A DNA stretch of 64,000 bases from positions 2,873,673-2,937,672 of the forward strand of contig NZ_CP101717.1 in assembly GCF_030643825.1 (NCBI RefSeq), given 5' to 3'. Made by a program: the position numbers and the translations under genes. How positions within the stretch are numbered: position 1 is the stretch's first letter; each line of letters begins with the position of its first letter. This document shows positions 30,734 to 39,951 of the stretch, piece by piece. The stretch is from Salinispirillum sp. LH 10-3-1 (GTDB lineage: Bacteria > Pseudomonadota > Gammaproteobacteria > Pseudomonadales > Natronospirillaceae). The notes under the pieces were generated by a model, which made no database searches, was not told the origin of the DNA, and saw only the letters and a program-made list of their open reading frames with translations.

Positions 30734-32057
30734 TGGGCACCCGCAGCACTTGGCCGATACGAATTACGTCGGAATTCATACTATTGATTTCGCGCAAGCG
30801 ACTGAGACTAACTCCGTGGCGCGCCGCAATACCCGACAAAGTGTCGCCACTCCGTACCGTGTATTGGGAAAACGAATTCCCATTACGGCGCTGCGCATAC
30901 ACCCATGTATTGGGTGGCGGATGCGCATCAAAATGGTCTTTAATACCGGCAAAAATGGATTGCGCCAATCGTCGACGATAGGCTTGCGAGCCCAGATTAC
31001 GTTCGTCATTCACGTTCGACATAAAGCCCGTCTCAACGAGAATTGACGGCACATCCGGGGATTTCAGCACGGCGAAACCGGCCTGCTCGACGCGCGACTT
31101 GTGCAACCTCGTGACATTACCTACTTGCCGCAAAACCGAGGCCCCAACGGTTAAACCTTCCTGCATGGAGTGCGTCATCGCTAAATCCACGATGACGCCA
31201 CGCACCACCGCATCCATAGACTCCAAATTCACGCCGCCTACACCGCCGATGGTGTCAGCAGCGTTCTCACTTTCGGCCAGATAGCTTGCCATCGTTGAAG
31301 TAGCACCGCGATCCGACAGCGCATAAACGGATGCCCCAGACGGCTGTGGACTGGTGAAGGCATCGGCATGGATAGACACAAAGAAATCAGCATTGGCTTC
31401 GCGCGCCAGTTGGCGACGACGCACTAAGGAAATATAGTAGTCACCGGTGCGCACCATAAACGGCGTATACCCCGGTGTCGCCTCGATAATGGCTTCCATT
31501 TCGCGCGCAATGGCGAGCACTACGTTCTTTTCAAAAGTACGGTTACGCCCGATGGCGCCGGGGTCTTCGCCGCCATGCCCGGCGTCAATGGCGATTATAA
31601 TATCGCGCTGCCCGCCAGTCTGGGCCTGACTTGCCTCGCGTGCGGCCTGCAACTGCACCGATCGACCTTCTTGGCGCTGCAGGTCGATCACCAAACGGTG
31701 GCCGTACTGCTCGTTAGGCGGCAGAACAAAACTGCGCGGACTCAGATCTTCCGCCAAGTCCAACACCACACGTAGACCACCGTTTTCACGCTGAGCGGCG
31801 CGCACCGAGCGCACGCCACTATCCGCCAATTCAAGATCGCCAATGGAAGCAAAGAGATTGGTATCGTCGAGATCCACCACCACGCGCGATGGCCCGGTAA
31901 GCGTGAACACACGATGATCGGCTTCACGGGTGAGATCCAAGACCAAACGAGTATGGTCAGGGGCGCGCCAAATACGTAGATTGGTAACAATATTAGTAGC
32001 GCTGGCGATACCTGCCAACGACCAAAGTACGATGAGAGCGATTACTTGACGCTTCAT
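30726..32057 (-). CDS. amiB: N-acetylmuramoyl-L-alanine amidase, AmiB/AmiC type with LysM
   Basis: 443 aa. Signal peptide ([19 protein letters not shown]), AMIN domain (about 22-125), linker, zinc Amidase_3 domain ([19 protein letters not shown], then SIHADAF and [10 protein letters not shown], giving the metal-binding residues) and a C-terminal LysM ([20 protein letters not shown]). It splits septal peptidoglycan during daughter-cell separation. The ATG at 32057 overlaps the tsaE stop in ATGA. Synteny (tsaE-amiB-mutL) supports the name amiB. Confidence 0.93.
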
Positions 32058-32557
32058 GCCGGTTTCCATTGTTCTAAGCGCTGAGCCCAGAGTTGCCCGA
32101 TGGGTGAATAAGCGCTCCACTCCAGTACGCGCCCACTGCCCTGCTCGGTCAGCGCCAGTACCAGGTCGGCCGGTCGCAACACACCCGCACCGCGCTCAGG
32201 CCATTCAATCAAACACACTGAACTGGGTGTATCGTAATCCCGAATACCAATAAACTCCAACTCTTCCGGATCACCTAGACGATACAAATCAAAGTGATAC
32301 ACCGCATTATCATCCCATTCATAGGCTTCCACCAGCGTGTAGGTAGGACTTTTTACCGTCCCCTCCCACCCCAAGCCACGCAAAAAACCGCGTGTCAACG
32401 TGGTCTTACCCATACCGAGATCACCCAACAAATAAATCATCACCCCGCGCTGCGCTGCTGCTGCCAACGCTGCACCAATTGACTCTGTCTCGTCTGCATC
32501 CTGGAGCACACAGTGGCCGGATTGCAGTACTGCTTGTGGTTGTTGGCTGTTGTGCAT
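32054..32557 (-). CDS. tsaE: tRNA t6A biosynthesis ATPase TsaE
   Basis: 167 aa. P-loop LLGDLGMGKTTLTRGFLRGL, then SPTYTLVEAYEW and the conserved YHFDLYRLGDPEEL and CLIEWPERG. It works with TsaB/TsaD/TsaC to form threonylcarbamoyladenosine at A37 of ANN-decoding tRNAs. First gene of tsaE-amiB-mutL, divergent from queG across 86 bp. Confidence 0.96.
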   Translation of the reverse strand: MHNSQQPQAVLQSGHCVLQDADETESIGAALAAAAQRGVMIYLLGDLGMGKTTLTRGFLRGLGWEGTVKSPTYTLVEAYEWDDNAVYHFDLYRLGDPEELEFIGIRDYDTPSSVCLIEWPERGAGVLRPADLVLALTEQGSGRVLEWSAYSPIGQLWAQRLEQWKPA

Positions 32558-32643
32558 AGAAACGCTGGTATCTGTCGCTGTGGTTTGCGCAGAAGTGTAT
32601 CATTGTCATCACATACACTCTACTTTGTAGCCTTAGCCATGCC

Positions 32644-33711
32644 ATGCAACGCCTGAACACCTTGGACCTGAGCCACTTCCGCACACGCCTTGACGAACAG
32701 GCCGAAGCATTGGGCTTTGCCGACCTGGGTATCACCGGCATCGACCTGAGTGCTGAAAAACCGCGCTACCAAGCATGGCTCGATAAAGGCTACCACGGCA
32801 CCATGGCCTATCTGGCCGACCACGGCGACAAACGCTTTCATGCCGACCAACTGGTGCCCGGCACTCGTGCCGTCATTAGCGTGCGCATGGACTACAAACC
32901 ACCGGCCCGCACCCGCGAATTGCTGGACCATCCCACTCAGGCCTATATAGCACGCTACGCACTGGGCCGTGATTACCATAAATTAATGCGTAAACGCTTG
33001 GTGCAGTTGGCGAAATGGATGGAGCAAGAAGTCGGAGCCCTGGGCTACCGTGCATTTGTGGACAGTGCTCCGGTGCTGGAGCGCGCCATTGCGCGCAACG
33101 CTGGCCTTGGCTGGCAAGGCAAGCACACGCTGATCATCAACAGCCAGGCCGGGTCGTGGTTCTTTTTAGGTGAACTGTTCACCGACCTGCCCCTGCCGCC
33201 TGATGCACCGCAAGCCACCGAGCATTGTGGCAGCTGCACCCGGTGCTTAGATGTCTGCCCCACACAAGCCTTTACAAAAGCTTGGGAACTGGATGCCAGC
33301 AAATGCATCAGCTATTTAACGATTGAACACAAAGGCCCAATTCCCAAGGAGCTGCGCGCCCCGATGGGTAACCGCATTTTCGGCTGTGACGACTGCCAGA
33401 TTTACTGCCCATGGACCAAGTTCAGCCCGACTACGGAAGAAGCCGATTTCCAGCCTCGCCACACACTCGACGAAGCTGATTTACTGGCGTTGTTTGGGTG
33501 GGACGAAGCGACTTTTCTGGAACGTACCGAAGGCATGGCGATCCGCCGGACAGGCTATGAAAACTGGCAGCGCAACATCGCCGTAGCGCTAGGGAATGGA
33601 GCAGCCTCAGCCGAAGCCATGGAGGCACTGCGCAAGCGACACCCAACCAGCACACCCATGGTGCAGGAACACATTGAGTGGGCTCTGGCACGCCTGAAAG
33701 ATCAGAACTAA
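32644..33711 (+). CDS. queG: Epoxyqueuosine reductase QueG
   Basis: 355 aa. N-terminal cobalamin-binding region (GFADLGITGIDLS; GYHGTMAYLADHGDKR), DSAPVLERAIARNAGLGWQG, and two [4Fe-4S] clusters (CGSCTRCLDVCPTQAF and CDDCQIYCPW). A HEAT-like tail follows. It performs the last step of queuosine synthesis on tRNA. Divergent from tsaE as in many gammaproteobacteria (in E. coli queG neighbours nnr-tsaE). Confidence 0.96.
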   Translation: MQRLNTLDLSHFRTRLDEQAEALGFADLGITGIDLSAEKPRYQAWLDKGYHGTMAYLADHGDKRFHADQLVPGTRAVISVRMDYKPPARTRELLDHPTQAYIARYALGRDYHKLMRKRLVQLAKWMEQEVGALGYRAFVDSAPVLERAIARNAGLGWQGKHTLIINSQAGSWFFLGELFTDLPLPPDAPQATEHCGSCTRCLDVCPTQAFTKAWELDASKCISYLTIEHKGPIPKELRAPMGNRIFGCDDCQIYCPWTKFSPTTEEADFQPRHTLDEADLLALFGWDEATFLERTEGMAIRRTGYENWQRNIAVALGNGAASAEAMEALRKRHPTSTPMVQEHIEWALARLKDQN

Positions 33712-33775
33712 CAGTTGCCGTCGCGCATTACGCTCACTATGATGAGATACAAGGCAAGCAGTTGACGTCCAGCCT

Positions 33776-34279
33776 ATGACCACCAGCGCGCAAGAAAAGC
33801 TCGACCTCGAACACGAAGCCGCCAAGCTGTTCATGCGCTTGTATGAACGGCAATTTGGCGTGCCCATGCGGCACATCTGGCACAACGAGCCGCGCAAGCC
33901 GGATGTTTCCTGCTATTTAGAGGGAGAGAAACTCGACCTTGAAATCGCTCACCTGTACGGCAGCGAAGCCGAAGCCATTTTAATCCACAAGCGTGAAATC
34001 AATCAGCGCACGATAGAAGCGCTGCATCGCCTGCTGGACGTACCCATCAGTCAACGCTTACTCGCCGCGCTTAACACCATCCTCGCCAGTAAGGCGGAAA
34101 AGACGTACCACAGCGACCGTGTTTGGCTGGTGTTGCGCAATACCAACCCTCTGTGGACACGGATCGATCTCGAAGCCAATTTGCACCACGTCACGCTGCC
34201 CGAGGCGCATCCCTTCGAGCAAATATGGGTGGTGGGTGACATGAACGGCGAGTCCGGTATAGTACAGCTGTTCCCCTAA
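33776..34279 (+). CDS. Uncharacterised 167-aa protein
   Basis: I do not recognise a named family. It is soluble, with no signal peptide or membrane segment. The N-terminal helix (EKLDLEHEAAKLFMRLYERQ) is followed by RKPDVSCYLEGEKLDLEIAH, whose Asp and later Glu on successive strands recall the PD-(D/E)xK nuclease layout, but the catalytic lysine is replaced (EIA), so this is speculative. It lies between queG and an antiporter gene on the same strand, with modest gaps. Codon use looks like that of the neighbours, so it is probably a real gene. Confidence 0.65.
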   Translation: MTTSAQEKLDLEHEAAKLFMRLYERQFGVPMRHIWHNEPRKPDVSCYLEGEKLDLEIAHLYGSEAEAILIHKREINQRTIEALHRLLDVPISQRLLAALNTILASKAEKTYHSDRVWLVLRNTNPLWTRIDLEANLHHVTLPEAHPFEQIWVVGDMNGESGIVQLFP

Positions 34280-34310
34280 CCTCCTTCTCCGGCACAGGAT
34301 TCACCACACC

Positions 34311-35513
34311 ATGGATGCCCTCTCCTTCAGCCTGTTCGTTGCCTTGGTGTTAGCCGGTGGCTGGGCCGCGTCGCGTCTGGCGCAGACCGCACGCCTACCT
34401 GGCATTCTGGGCATGCTGGTATTTGGTCTGTTATGGGGCATTTTTGCACTGGATGCTGTGCCGCCGCTGGCGTGGGATATCGAACCCTTCATTAAGGGCT
34501 TGGCCCTGATCATCATTCTGCTGCGCGCCGGGCTGGGGCTCCGTCGCCGTGTTCTCGCCAAAGTTGGCCGCACCGCGCTGTTGCTGGCGGTCATTCCTTG
34601 TACCCTAGAAGCCTTGGCCTTGATGCCGCTGCTGCATCTGATCTTTGGCCTTGATTGGCTGGTCGCTGGCTTAGCCGCATGGATGCTTGCGGCGGTCAGT
34701 CCAGCCGTCGTGGTGCCCACCATGCTCAAGCTGCAAGCGGAAGGACACGGCCAGAAAAACCATCTGCCCGCCATGGTGCTGGCTGGCGCCTCAGTTGACG
34801 ATGTCATCGCCATCACGTTTTTTGCCGCCTTTTTGGTCATGGTCAGCAGTGCAGGTACCTCACCAGACGGGCTTAACTCAGCGCTGGGAACACTGGGCTT
34901 GGTGCCCTTGTCCGTGCTCGGCGGCATTTTACTGGGCGCAGCCGTGGGCTTGGCCTTGGCGTGGTGGCTGCAACGCCACTACGAGAAGATTCGCGCCACC
35001 GATAAGGCCATGTTGATTGTGATGGTCAGCATCGTCGTGGTCGCACTGGGCGACTGGTTGTCACTGGCGTCTCTGCTGGCCGTCATGACCATTGGCATCA
35101 TATTGCTGGAACGCGCCGAACCGGTGGCCAATGAAGTGGCGGTCAAACTGGCGAAGTTCTGGATTCCAGCGGAAATCGCCCTGTTTGTTTTCATCGGCTT
35201 GCAGGTAAACCCCAGTGTGGCGCTGGAAACGGGCTTGCTCGGCGTACTGGTGATCGTCGGTGGTTTACTGGCACGGACATTGGGAGTCTTGATCGCCACT
35301 GGCTTAGACGCACGATTGTCGTGGCTTGAACGCTGGTTCTGCGCTGCGGCCTATGTCCCCAAGGCGACCGTGCAGGCGGCCTTGGGAGCGGTGCCACTGA
35401 GCCTGGGGATTGCAGGCGGGGAAGTCATCTTGTCGCTGGCGGTGATTGCTATTTTGTTCACGGCGCCCTTGGGCCTGATGCTCATACGCCACCTTGGGCC
35501 ACGCCTGCCCTAG
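34311..35513 (+). CDS. Cation:proton antiporter (Na+/H+ exchanger domain)
   Basis: 400 aa with about 12 membrane segments. The conserved core includes LPGILGMLVFGLLWG, ALIIILLRAGLGL (TM3/4), AAVSPAVVVPTMLKLQ and the acidic pair in VLAGASVDDVIAITFF, the ion-binding motif of CPA-type exchangers. It lacks a C-terminal TrkA-N or cAMP-binding domain, so it is the short form. Likely role is Na+ or K+ for H+ exchange at the inner membrane, in keeping with a saline habitat. The substrate ion is not readable. Confidence 0.85.
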   Translation: MDALSFSLFVALVLAGGWAASRLAQTARLPGILGMLVFGLLWGIFALDAVPPLAWDIEPFIKGLALIIILLRAGLGLRRRVLAKVGRTALLLAVIPCTLEALALMPLLHLIFGLDWLVAGLAAWMLAAVSPAVVVPTMLKLQAEGHGQKNHLPAMVLAGASVDDVIAITFFAAFLVMVSSAGTSPDGLNSALGTLGLVPLSVLGGILLGAAVGLALAWWLQRHYEKIRATDKAMLIVMVSIVVVALGDWLSLASLLAVMTIGIILLERAEPVANEVAVKLAKFWIPAEIALFVFIGLQVNPSVALETGLLGVLVIVGGLLARTLGVLIATGLDARLSWLERWFCAAAYVPKATVQAALGAVPLSLGIAGGEVILSLAVIAILFTAPLGLMLIRHLGPRLP

Positions 35514-35522
35514 CGGTCGGCT

Positions 35523-36224
35523 TTAATTGCTTATTCGGAGCAGACCTGCGAGTTCAGCAATACGGGCAATCTGATGAAAACCCGGCGTGTCCGGCAGGGG
35601 TGCTGCCGCCTCTTCGTGCTCCCATGTCAGGCTATGTGGCACATAGACCGCCTGCGCGCCCAATTCAAGCACGGGTAGGATGTCCGAGCGCATCGAATTA
35701 CCGACCATCAAAAAATCCTTCGCGGCTACGCCATGGCGCTGCAATAACGCATCGTAGGTTTCCGCGTTCTTTTCGCTGACCACTTCGATATGAGCAAAAT
35801 ACGGCGCCAGGCCTGAACGCGCCAGCTTAGCGTGCTGATCTAACAAATCGCCTTTGGTAATGACCAGCATAAGGTAGTACGGAAACAGCGTCTCCAACGT
35901 GTCGGTCACCCCGTCAAGCAAACGCACGTCCGCCGTCAGCATGGTACGGGCGGCATTCAGAATGTGCTGTATGTCAGTACCGGTAATTCGACCTTCGGTC
36001 AACTCGACCGCCGTTTCGATCATCGACAGCGCAAAGGCTTTTACGCCATAGCCGTAATGCGGCAGATTCTTTATTTCCGTCTCATAGAGTCGCGCAGCGA
36101 TCCAGTCTGGGCTGTGATACTGTGCCAACAGCGCCTTGAATTCCGCCTGCACTTGGCGAAACAGGTGTTCGTTGTGCCACAGTGTATCGTCGGCGTCGAA
36201 GGCAATGACTTTGACCGGCCCCAT
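35523..36224 (-). CDS. HAD-superfamily hydrolase
   Basis: 233 aa. Motif I VIAFDADDTLWHNEHLF with both catalytic Asp residues, motif II VITKG, motif III Lys region (VSEKNAETY) and motif IV FLMVGNSMRSDILPVLE. A helical cap lies between motifs I and II. It is a phosphatase-like enzyme of unknown substrate. The ATG overlaps the stop of the upstream PaiB-like gene (TGATG), and AGGAG sits seven bases before it, so the two are coupled. Confidence 0.88.
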   Translation of the reverse strand: MGPVKVIAFDADDTLWHNEHLFRQVQAEFKALLAQYHSPDWIAARLYETEIKNLPHYGYGVKAFALSMIETAVELTEGRITGTDIQHILNAARTMLTADVRLLDGVTDTLETLFPYYLMLVITKGDLLDQHAKLARSGLAPYFAHIEVVSEKNAETYDALLQRHGVAAKDFLMVGNSMRSDILPVLELGAQAVYVPHSLTWEHEEAAAPLPDTPGFHQIARIAELAGLLRISN

Positions 36225-36841
36225 CACACCTCTCCTGTACCCAAACCGGTCGCCGCCATATAGGCCGCTAGCGCTTGGTCATCCAGTCGCTTCGAGCCGC
36301 TGAGGGCGGCAAACACGCCGCGTTGATCGGCCGTCGAACGCTGCTGCCCCAGCTTCTGCTTGCCTTCGAGCTGCGTGATCTCAAGCCGGAACCCGACGAT
36401 CGCGGGCAGCAATTTATCGCGGTAAGCGTCGGTAATCACCGTGCGCTCTGCCAACAAGTCAGGCTCGTATTGGCGTACTGTGTCTTCCACCACCGCTAGG
36501 GTTTGTTCGGCATTTAACAAGGACACCCGCCCGGTGACATGCACGGCGGCGTAATTCCACGTCGGCACATTGGGCTTGGCAGCGTACCAGGTTGGCGAGA
36601 TATAGGCGTGCGGGCCACTGAAGATAACCAGGGCGTCTTGGCCGTCCAGGTTTTCCCAATGCGGATTGCCGCGCGCAAAATGCCCATACAGCGTACCCAA
36701 TTTGCCCTCTTCTCGATGCAGCACCAACGGCTGATGCGTCGCTTGCAAGTCAGCGGAAACCACCGCAGCAAACCCGTGGGCATCAATAAAGTCATGTTGT
36801 GCCGCGAGATCAACCATTTTCATGGCCTTAGGTATGTACAT
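36224..36841 (-). CDS. PaiB-family FMN-binding protein
   Basis: 205 aa of the PaiB/FMN-binding negative regulator family: MYIPKAMKMVD start, LVLHREEGKLGTLYGHFARG, NPHWENLDG, then YISPTWYAAKPNVPTWNYAA, the hallmark block. These proteins have a split-barrel flavin fold; B. subtilis PaiB represses protease and sporulation genes, but most members are untested. Coupled to the HAD gene downstream. It is followed upstream by a Tag-like glycosylase gene 28 bp away on the same strand. Confidence 0.88.
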   Translation of the reverse strand: MYIPKAMKMVDLAAQHDFIDAHGFAAVVSADLQATHQPLVLHREEGKLGTLYGHFARGNPHWENLDGQDALVIFSGPHAYISPTWYAAKPNVPTWNYAAVHVTGRVSLLNAEQTLAVVEDTVRQYEPDLLAERTVITDAYRDKLLPAIVGFRLEITQLEGKQKLGQQRSTADQRGVFAALSGSKRLDDQALAAYMAATGLGTGEV

Positions 36842-36869
36842 GAAGAGTTCCTTACTGCGCCTGATCTAG

Positions 36870-37538
36870 TTAATCGTCTATGCTGCACGCAAGAATGCGC
36901 GACAGATGACTGAAGGGTAAACCGGTTTCCGCATGCCATTCGTTAAAAGCGGCTTGCGCCTGACGTAAGCCTTTCTGGCTGAAGGGTGCTGCGTCCAGAA
37001 TTTTTTCGCGTTTCAGTGCGGCAACGACGTCATTGGACAGTATGTAGCCGTCCCAGCCGACTTGGCGTAAAAAATACTGCGGTGTGGCACCGCCAAGGCG
37101 CGCGCCGTTCTTCTTGAACCAACGTTGCAACCCAGCCTGATCATCCGATGGCCATTGCGCCAGAAAGCGCCCAAAACCGTCAAACTCGCGTGAAGCATCG
37201 ACGATCATGCGCGCGTTATGAGGCACGGTATTGATCTTTTGCATATTGCGCACCACGCGCTCATCCTTACCTAGGTTTTCCAGCACGCTGGGTGGCACCT
37301 GCTGCCAATAACGCGGCACGAAGCCTTCAAACGCCGCTTCAAAATCCGGCCATTTGTTACGGATCACTCGCCATACAAAGCCCGCTTTAAACACACACTG
37401 AGTCAGGGCTGATAAATAGCGGTCGTCACCGACGCTCACCAATTCTTCCGACGTGGCTACGTCTGGTAACAATGCCTGCAAACCTGCATGGCCGCCTTTG
37501 CGCGCCAGCGCGCGCTCATGTATTGCTTGGAATCCCAC
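36870..37538 (-). CDS. DNA-3-methyladenine glycosylase I-like protein
   Basis: 222 aa of the Tag-related HhH glycosylase family (LTQCVFKAGFVWRVIRNKWP; TPQYFLRQVGWDGYILSNDV). It begins with GTG at 37538, eight bases after GGAG. E. coli Tag has an N-terminal CxW zinc site that is absent here, so it belongs to the divergent group usually labelled 3-methyladenine glycosylase I. Likely base-excision repair of alkylated bases, but activity is inferred. Confidence 0.8.
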   Translation of the reverse strand: MGFQAIHERALARKGGHAGLQALLPDVATSEELVSVGDDRYLSALTQCVFKAGFVWRVIRNKWPDFEAAFEGFVPRYWQQVPPSVLENLGKDERVVRNMQKINTVPHNARMIVDASREFDGFGRFLAQWPSDDQAGLQRWFKKNGARLGGATPQYFLRQVGWDGYILSNDVVAALKREKILDAAPFSQKGLRQAQAAFNEWHAETGLPFSHLSRILACSIDD

Positions 37539-37618
37539 AGAAACATCTCCAGAAACCGTATTGGCAGTGCCTACACGTCAAGTGATCACAGAGTTCGTGA
37601 TATTAGGAAATTAATGAC

Positions 37619-37840
37619 CTAGTTGGAAAACGTATCTATATACAGTTGCTCAACTTGCGCTCGCGCCCATGGCGTGCGCCGCAAGAACTTAAGGCTGGAC
37701 TTCACCGATGGATCACTTTTAAAGCAGTTAATATTGATTTTTTGCCCCAGTACGTCCCAACCGTAGTGGGCCTCCAGTGCAACAACGATGGCCTCAAGGG
37801 TGAGGCCGTGCAGAGGGTTTTTCGGTTGTTCGTGGTTCAT
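37619..37840 (-). CDS. VF530 (DUF2132) family small DNA-binding protein
   Basis: 73 aa. The sequence [20 protein letters not shown] followed by [18 protein letters not shown] is the hallmark of the VF530 family, whose fold is known to bind DNA. Usual full length. It is a stand-alone small gene with a weak ribosome site. Cellular role not established. Confidence 0.9.
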   Translation of the reverse strand: MNHEQPKNPLHGLTLEAIVVALEAHYGWDVLGQKININCFKSDPSVKSSLKFLRRTPWARAQVEQLYIDTFSN

Positions 37841-38016
37841 GCTAGGGCACCCAGATATTCAATGGCTACATCCTACCACCCTGAGGTTAGTGAGCAATCG
37901 GTTACTCGCTGACTTGATTAAGTCCGGCCTCTGCTTTTGAATTTTTGTAACCATGTCCATTTACTTTAGATATTACTTATATTATGATTAACTAATACAT
38001 TAAGTTGGAGATGACG

Positions 38017-38361
38017 ATGGCTTACACCGAAAAGTTTCAAGCAATGGCCGACCGAGCTCGTGCGCAAGTCAGCGACGTAACACCGGAACAAGTTGATGAC
38101 CTGGTAACACAAGGCGCGGTGCTACTCGACATTCGCGACAAAGAAGAACACGACGCCGATCACATTGCAGGCTCGATCAACATCAGTCGCGGCAAGTTGG
38201 AAATGAACGTGGAAGGTGAGATTCCTGATCTGGACGCCACCATTCTCTGCTACTGCAACGCGAACAACCGTGGCGCCTTGTCAGCCGCAGCCTTAAAGAA
38301 TATGGGTTACAAGAACGTGCGCTACATCAACGGTGGGTTGCGTGCTTATCGGTCGAAATAA
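38017..38361 (+). CDS. Single-domain rhodanese-like protein
   Basis: 114 aa. The start is the ATG at 38017, six bases after GGAG; the longer frame begins with TTG. Rhodanese fold with VLLDIRDKEEHDADHIAGSI and an active loop CYCNANNRGALSA: the first Cys of the expected CxxxxR-type loop is preceded by another Cys two residues away. Probably cytoplasmic sulfur transfer. An AT-rich 90-bp region upstream is likely to hold the promoter. Confidence 0.88.
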   Translation: MAYTEKFQAMADRARAQVSDVTPEQVDDLVTQGAVLLDIRDKEEHDADHIAGSINISRGKLEMNVEGEIPDLDATILCYCNANNRGALSAAALKNMGYKNVRYINGGLRAYRSK

Positions 38362-38393
38362 TTCATTCCAATTAAGCGTAAGCGGCTGGCCTT

Positions 38394-38606
38394 TTAACCG
38401 AGGCCATCGCCACCCGAGCCTTGTCCGTCACCCCCATGCCCTCCATTAAACCAATCTGGCAACAACGACATCACCTGGCTCACGGTGTAAACCACCAGCA
38501 GTGAAAACAAAAGCGGCAACAGCAACCCGCGCAGCAGACTGTCAGATTGAGTATCCATCAGGAACCACAAAGCCACTGATACCGCCAACAGTAAACACAG
38601 TTTCAT
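38394..38606 (-). CDS. Small membrane protein with glycine-rich tail
   Basis: 70 aa. Two hydrophobic segments (residues 2-16 and 26-48) end in a Gly/Asp/Ser tail (NGGHGGDGQGSGGDGLG). Strong GGAGGGAG site before the ATG. It starts 22 bp after the upstream lipoprotein gene, so the two probably form an operon. Not recognised. Confidence 0.6.
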   Translation of the reverse strand: MKLCLLLAVSVALWFLMDTQSDSLLRGLLLPLLFSLLVVYTVSQVMSLLPDWFNGGHGGDGQGSGGDGLG

Positions 38607-38628
38607 AGCGCTCCCTCCATCAACGTGC

Positions 38629-38964
38629 TCAAAACACTTTTTTGGCTATCAACCAGCTATCTGGACATTTGACGTTTTGGGGTAGGGTCACCGCTTTCGA
38701 AACATCACAGAGCCGACCGGAACGCGCATCACTCACGAAGGCCAATTGCTCGTCCTCATAGTAATGCAACGTATGAAGCACTAGTCCACCCAGTTTTTGA
38801 GTTACCCTAACCGTGGACTCAATGCCGTAAACGGCCCGAACATCCTCAATGGTTTGGAACCGTTTGCCATCGACATACATGCCACACCCTTGCAGAACCA
38901 GCAACCCCACAAGCAGGGAGTATTTAATCGCACACCGACGCACGTCCTTCAATAATAAACGCAC
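38629..38964 (-). CDS. Predicted lipoprotein
   Basis: 111 aa. Starts with GTG at 38964, five bases after AAGGAG. Signal peptide with lipobox LVLQGC (Cys near residue 27). The mature part (GMYVDGKRFQTIEDVRAVYG) has three further Cys residues. The residue after the lipid Cys is Gly, so outer-membrane sorting by Lol is likely. No family recognised; first gene of a two-gene unit with the 70-aa membrane protein. Confidence 0.7.
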   Translation of the reverse strand: MRLLLKDVRRCAIKYSLLVGLLVLQGCGMYVDGKRFQTIEDVRAVYGIESTVRVTQKLGGLVLHTLHYYEDEQLAFVSDARSGRLCDVSKAVTLPQNVKCPDSWLIAKKVF

Positions 38965-39012
38965 TTCTTCTCCTTAATACGTTGTGAATTCCTTTGTTTC
39001 TAACAGAGGCTA

Positions 39013-39290
39013 TTAAAGCGCCTCATGGCTCTCGGGTGCAACATAAGCATCCCGCGCCTGTCGTACCTGATCATGATGTTCATCCGCCCACTTAATCAGA
39101 TGTTGCAGCGGACTAAAAAACGACCGCCCTAACGGTGTCATGCTGTACTCCACGCGTGGCGGCACGGTGGGATAGACATGCCGACTCACCACGCCATCTT
39201 TTTCCAAGTGGCGTAACGTCTGAGCGTGCATGCGCGGCGATATATCCTCAATCTCGCGACGCAAGGCCTGAAACGCAGGGTACGTTTACC
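39013..39290 (-). pseudogene. Decayed HxlR-family regulator
   Basis: The C-terminal two thirds of an HxlR winged-helix protein are intact (LRREIEDISPRMHAQTLRHL then EKDGVVSRHVYPTVPPRVEY and SMTPLGRSFFSPLQHLIKWA). The in-frame start of the open stretch is only TTG, and the N-terminal CP(V)xxxLxxIGGKW helix is missing. A stop occurs about ten codons upstream; reading one frame over gives KRTLRF, the residues expected just before, which suggests a frameshift plus loss of the 5' end. No full-length start codon exists. An 8-bp inverted repeat (39384-39409) that may be its operator survives upstream. Confidence 0.65.
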
Positions 39291-39383
39291 CACCCTAACC
39301 TCTCTTACCCTTACTGCACAGTAACCAAGTCACTTTTTGCTTCCTACTGCTGCGCACTCAAACAACCGGTATCATAAAGTAAC

Positions 39384-39409
39384 TAGATTAATAGACGTAA
39401 CTTAATCTA
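39384..39409. promoter_or_regulatory. Inverted repeat, possible former HxlR operator
   Basis: TAGATTAA (39384-39391) and TTAATCTA (39402-39409) are separated by 10 bases. The site lies between the decayed HxlR gene and an orphan ATG (39425) that has a good AGGA site but stops after four codons. The rest of the 203-bp gap shows no gene. Confidence 0.4.
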
Positions 39410-39467
39410 CTGATAGGAAATACTATGTCTAGTCAATAGCCTCGTCATTAATGCGCTATAACTGCTG

Positions 39468-39902
39468 TTAGAGAATGAACGACACCACCGCACCCGTCAC
39501 CATCAACCCTGCCACGGCATAGCCACCATCGACAGCCATTAGGGCCCATGGTTTTGTGCGGTCATCAAAGTTGTACACCGCTTTCTTGGCGTTCTCAACC
39601 AAGGCCACACCGATACCAAGTGCCAAACCCAGTACCATGCCATCCACCACACTGCTCCCGCCGAGCGCTTGGAATATCCACACCAGCACGGCAGCCGATA
39701 GCCAAGCACCGACCAGGGTCAATAGCATTTCTGCACCGGGAGACTTACCTTCAAATTCTTCGACACCGCGGCCGGTCGCCGACACCCACTGTTTCTGAAA
39801 CAATGCCATATACCACAGGGCACCCAACATAAAGTTAGCCAACCCACCCACCAAAATGGCTATCAAGGTGCGCACACTCATATCCAACAACACGATGTTC
39901 AT
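39468..39902 (-). CDS. DUF1761 family membrane protein
   Basis: 144 aa with four hydrophobic segments. The family pattern is visible: LVGGLANFMLGALWYMALF, then KQWVSATG, and a C-terminal KPWALMAVDGGYAVAGLMVT. Function of DUF1761 is unknown. The start at 39902 has AGGA eight bases before it. It lies 49 bp after the TetR gene on the same strand and is probably co-transcribed with it. Confidence 0.82.
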   Translation of the reverse strand: MNIVLLDMSVRTLIAILVGGLANFMLGALWYMALFQKQWVSATGRGVEEFEGKSPGAEMLLTLVGAWLSAAVLVWIFQALGGSSVVDGMVLGLALGIGVALVENAKKAVYNFDDRTKPWALMAVDGGYAVAGLMVTGAVVSFIL

Positions 39903-39951
39903 TTGTTTATCCTTTTTTTTAAAATTAAGATCGCCATGGGTTCACCACGCA

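Noticed and set aside
34301-34927. 208-aa open frame antisense to the antiporter
   Set aside because: Shadow of the membrane protein gene; composition rich in Ser/Ala/Arg/Met typical of antisense reading.
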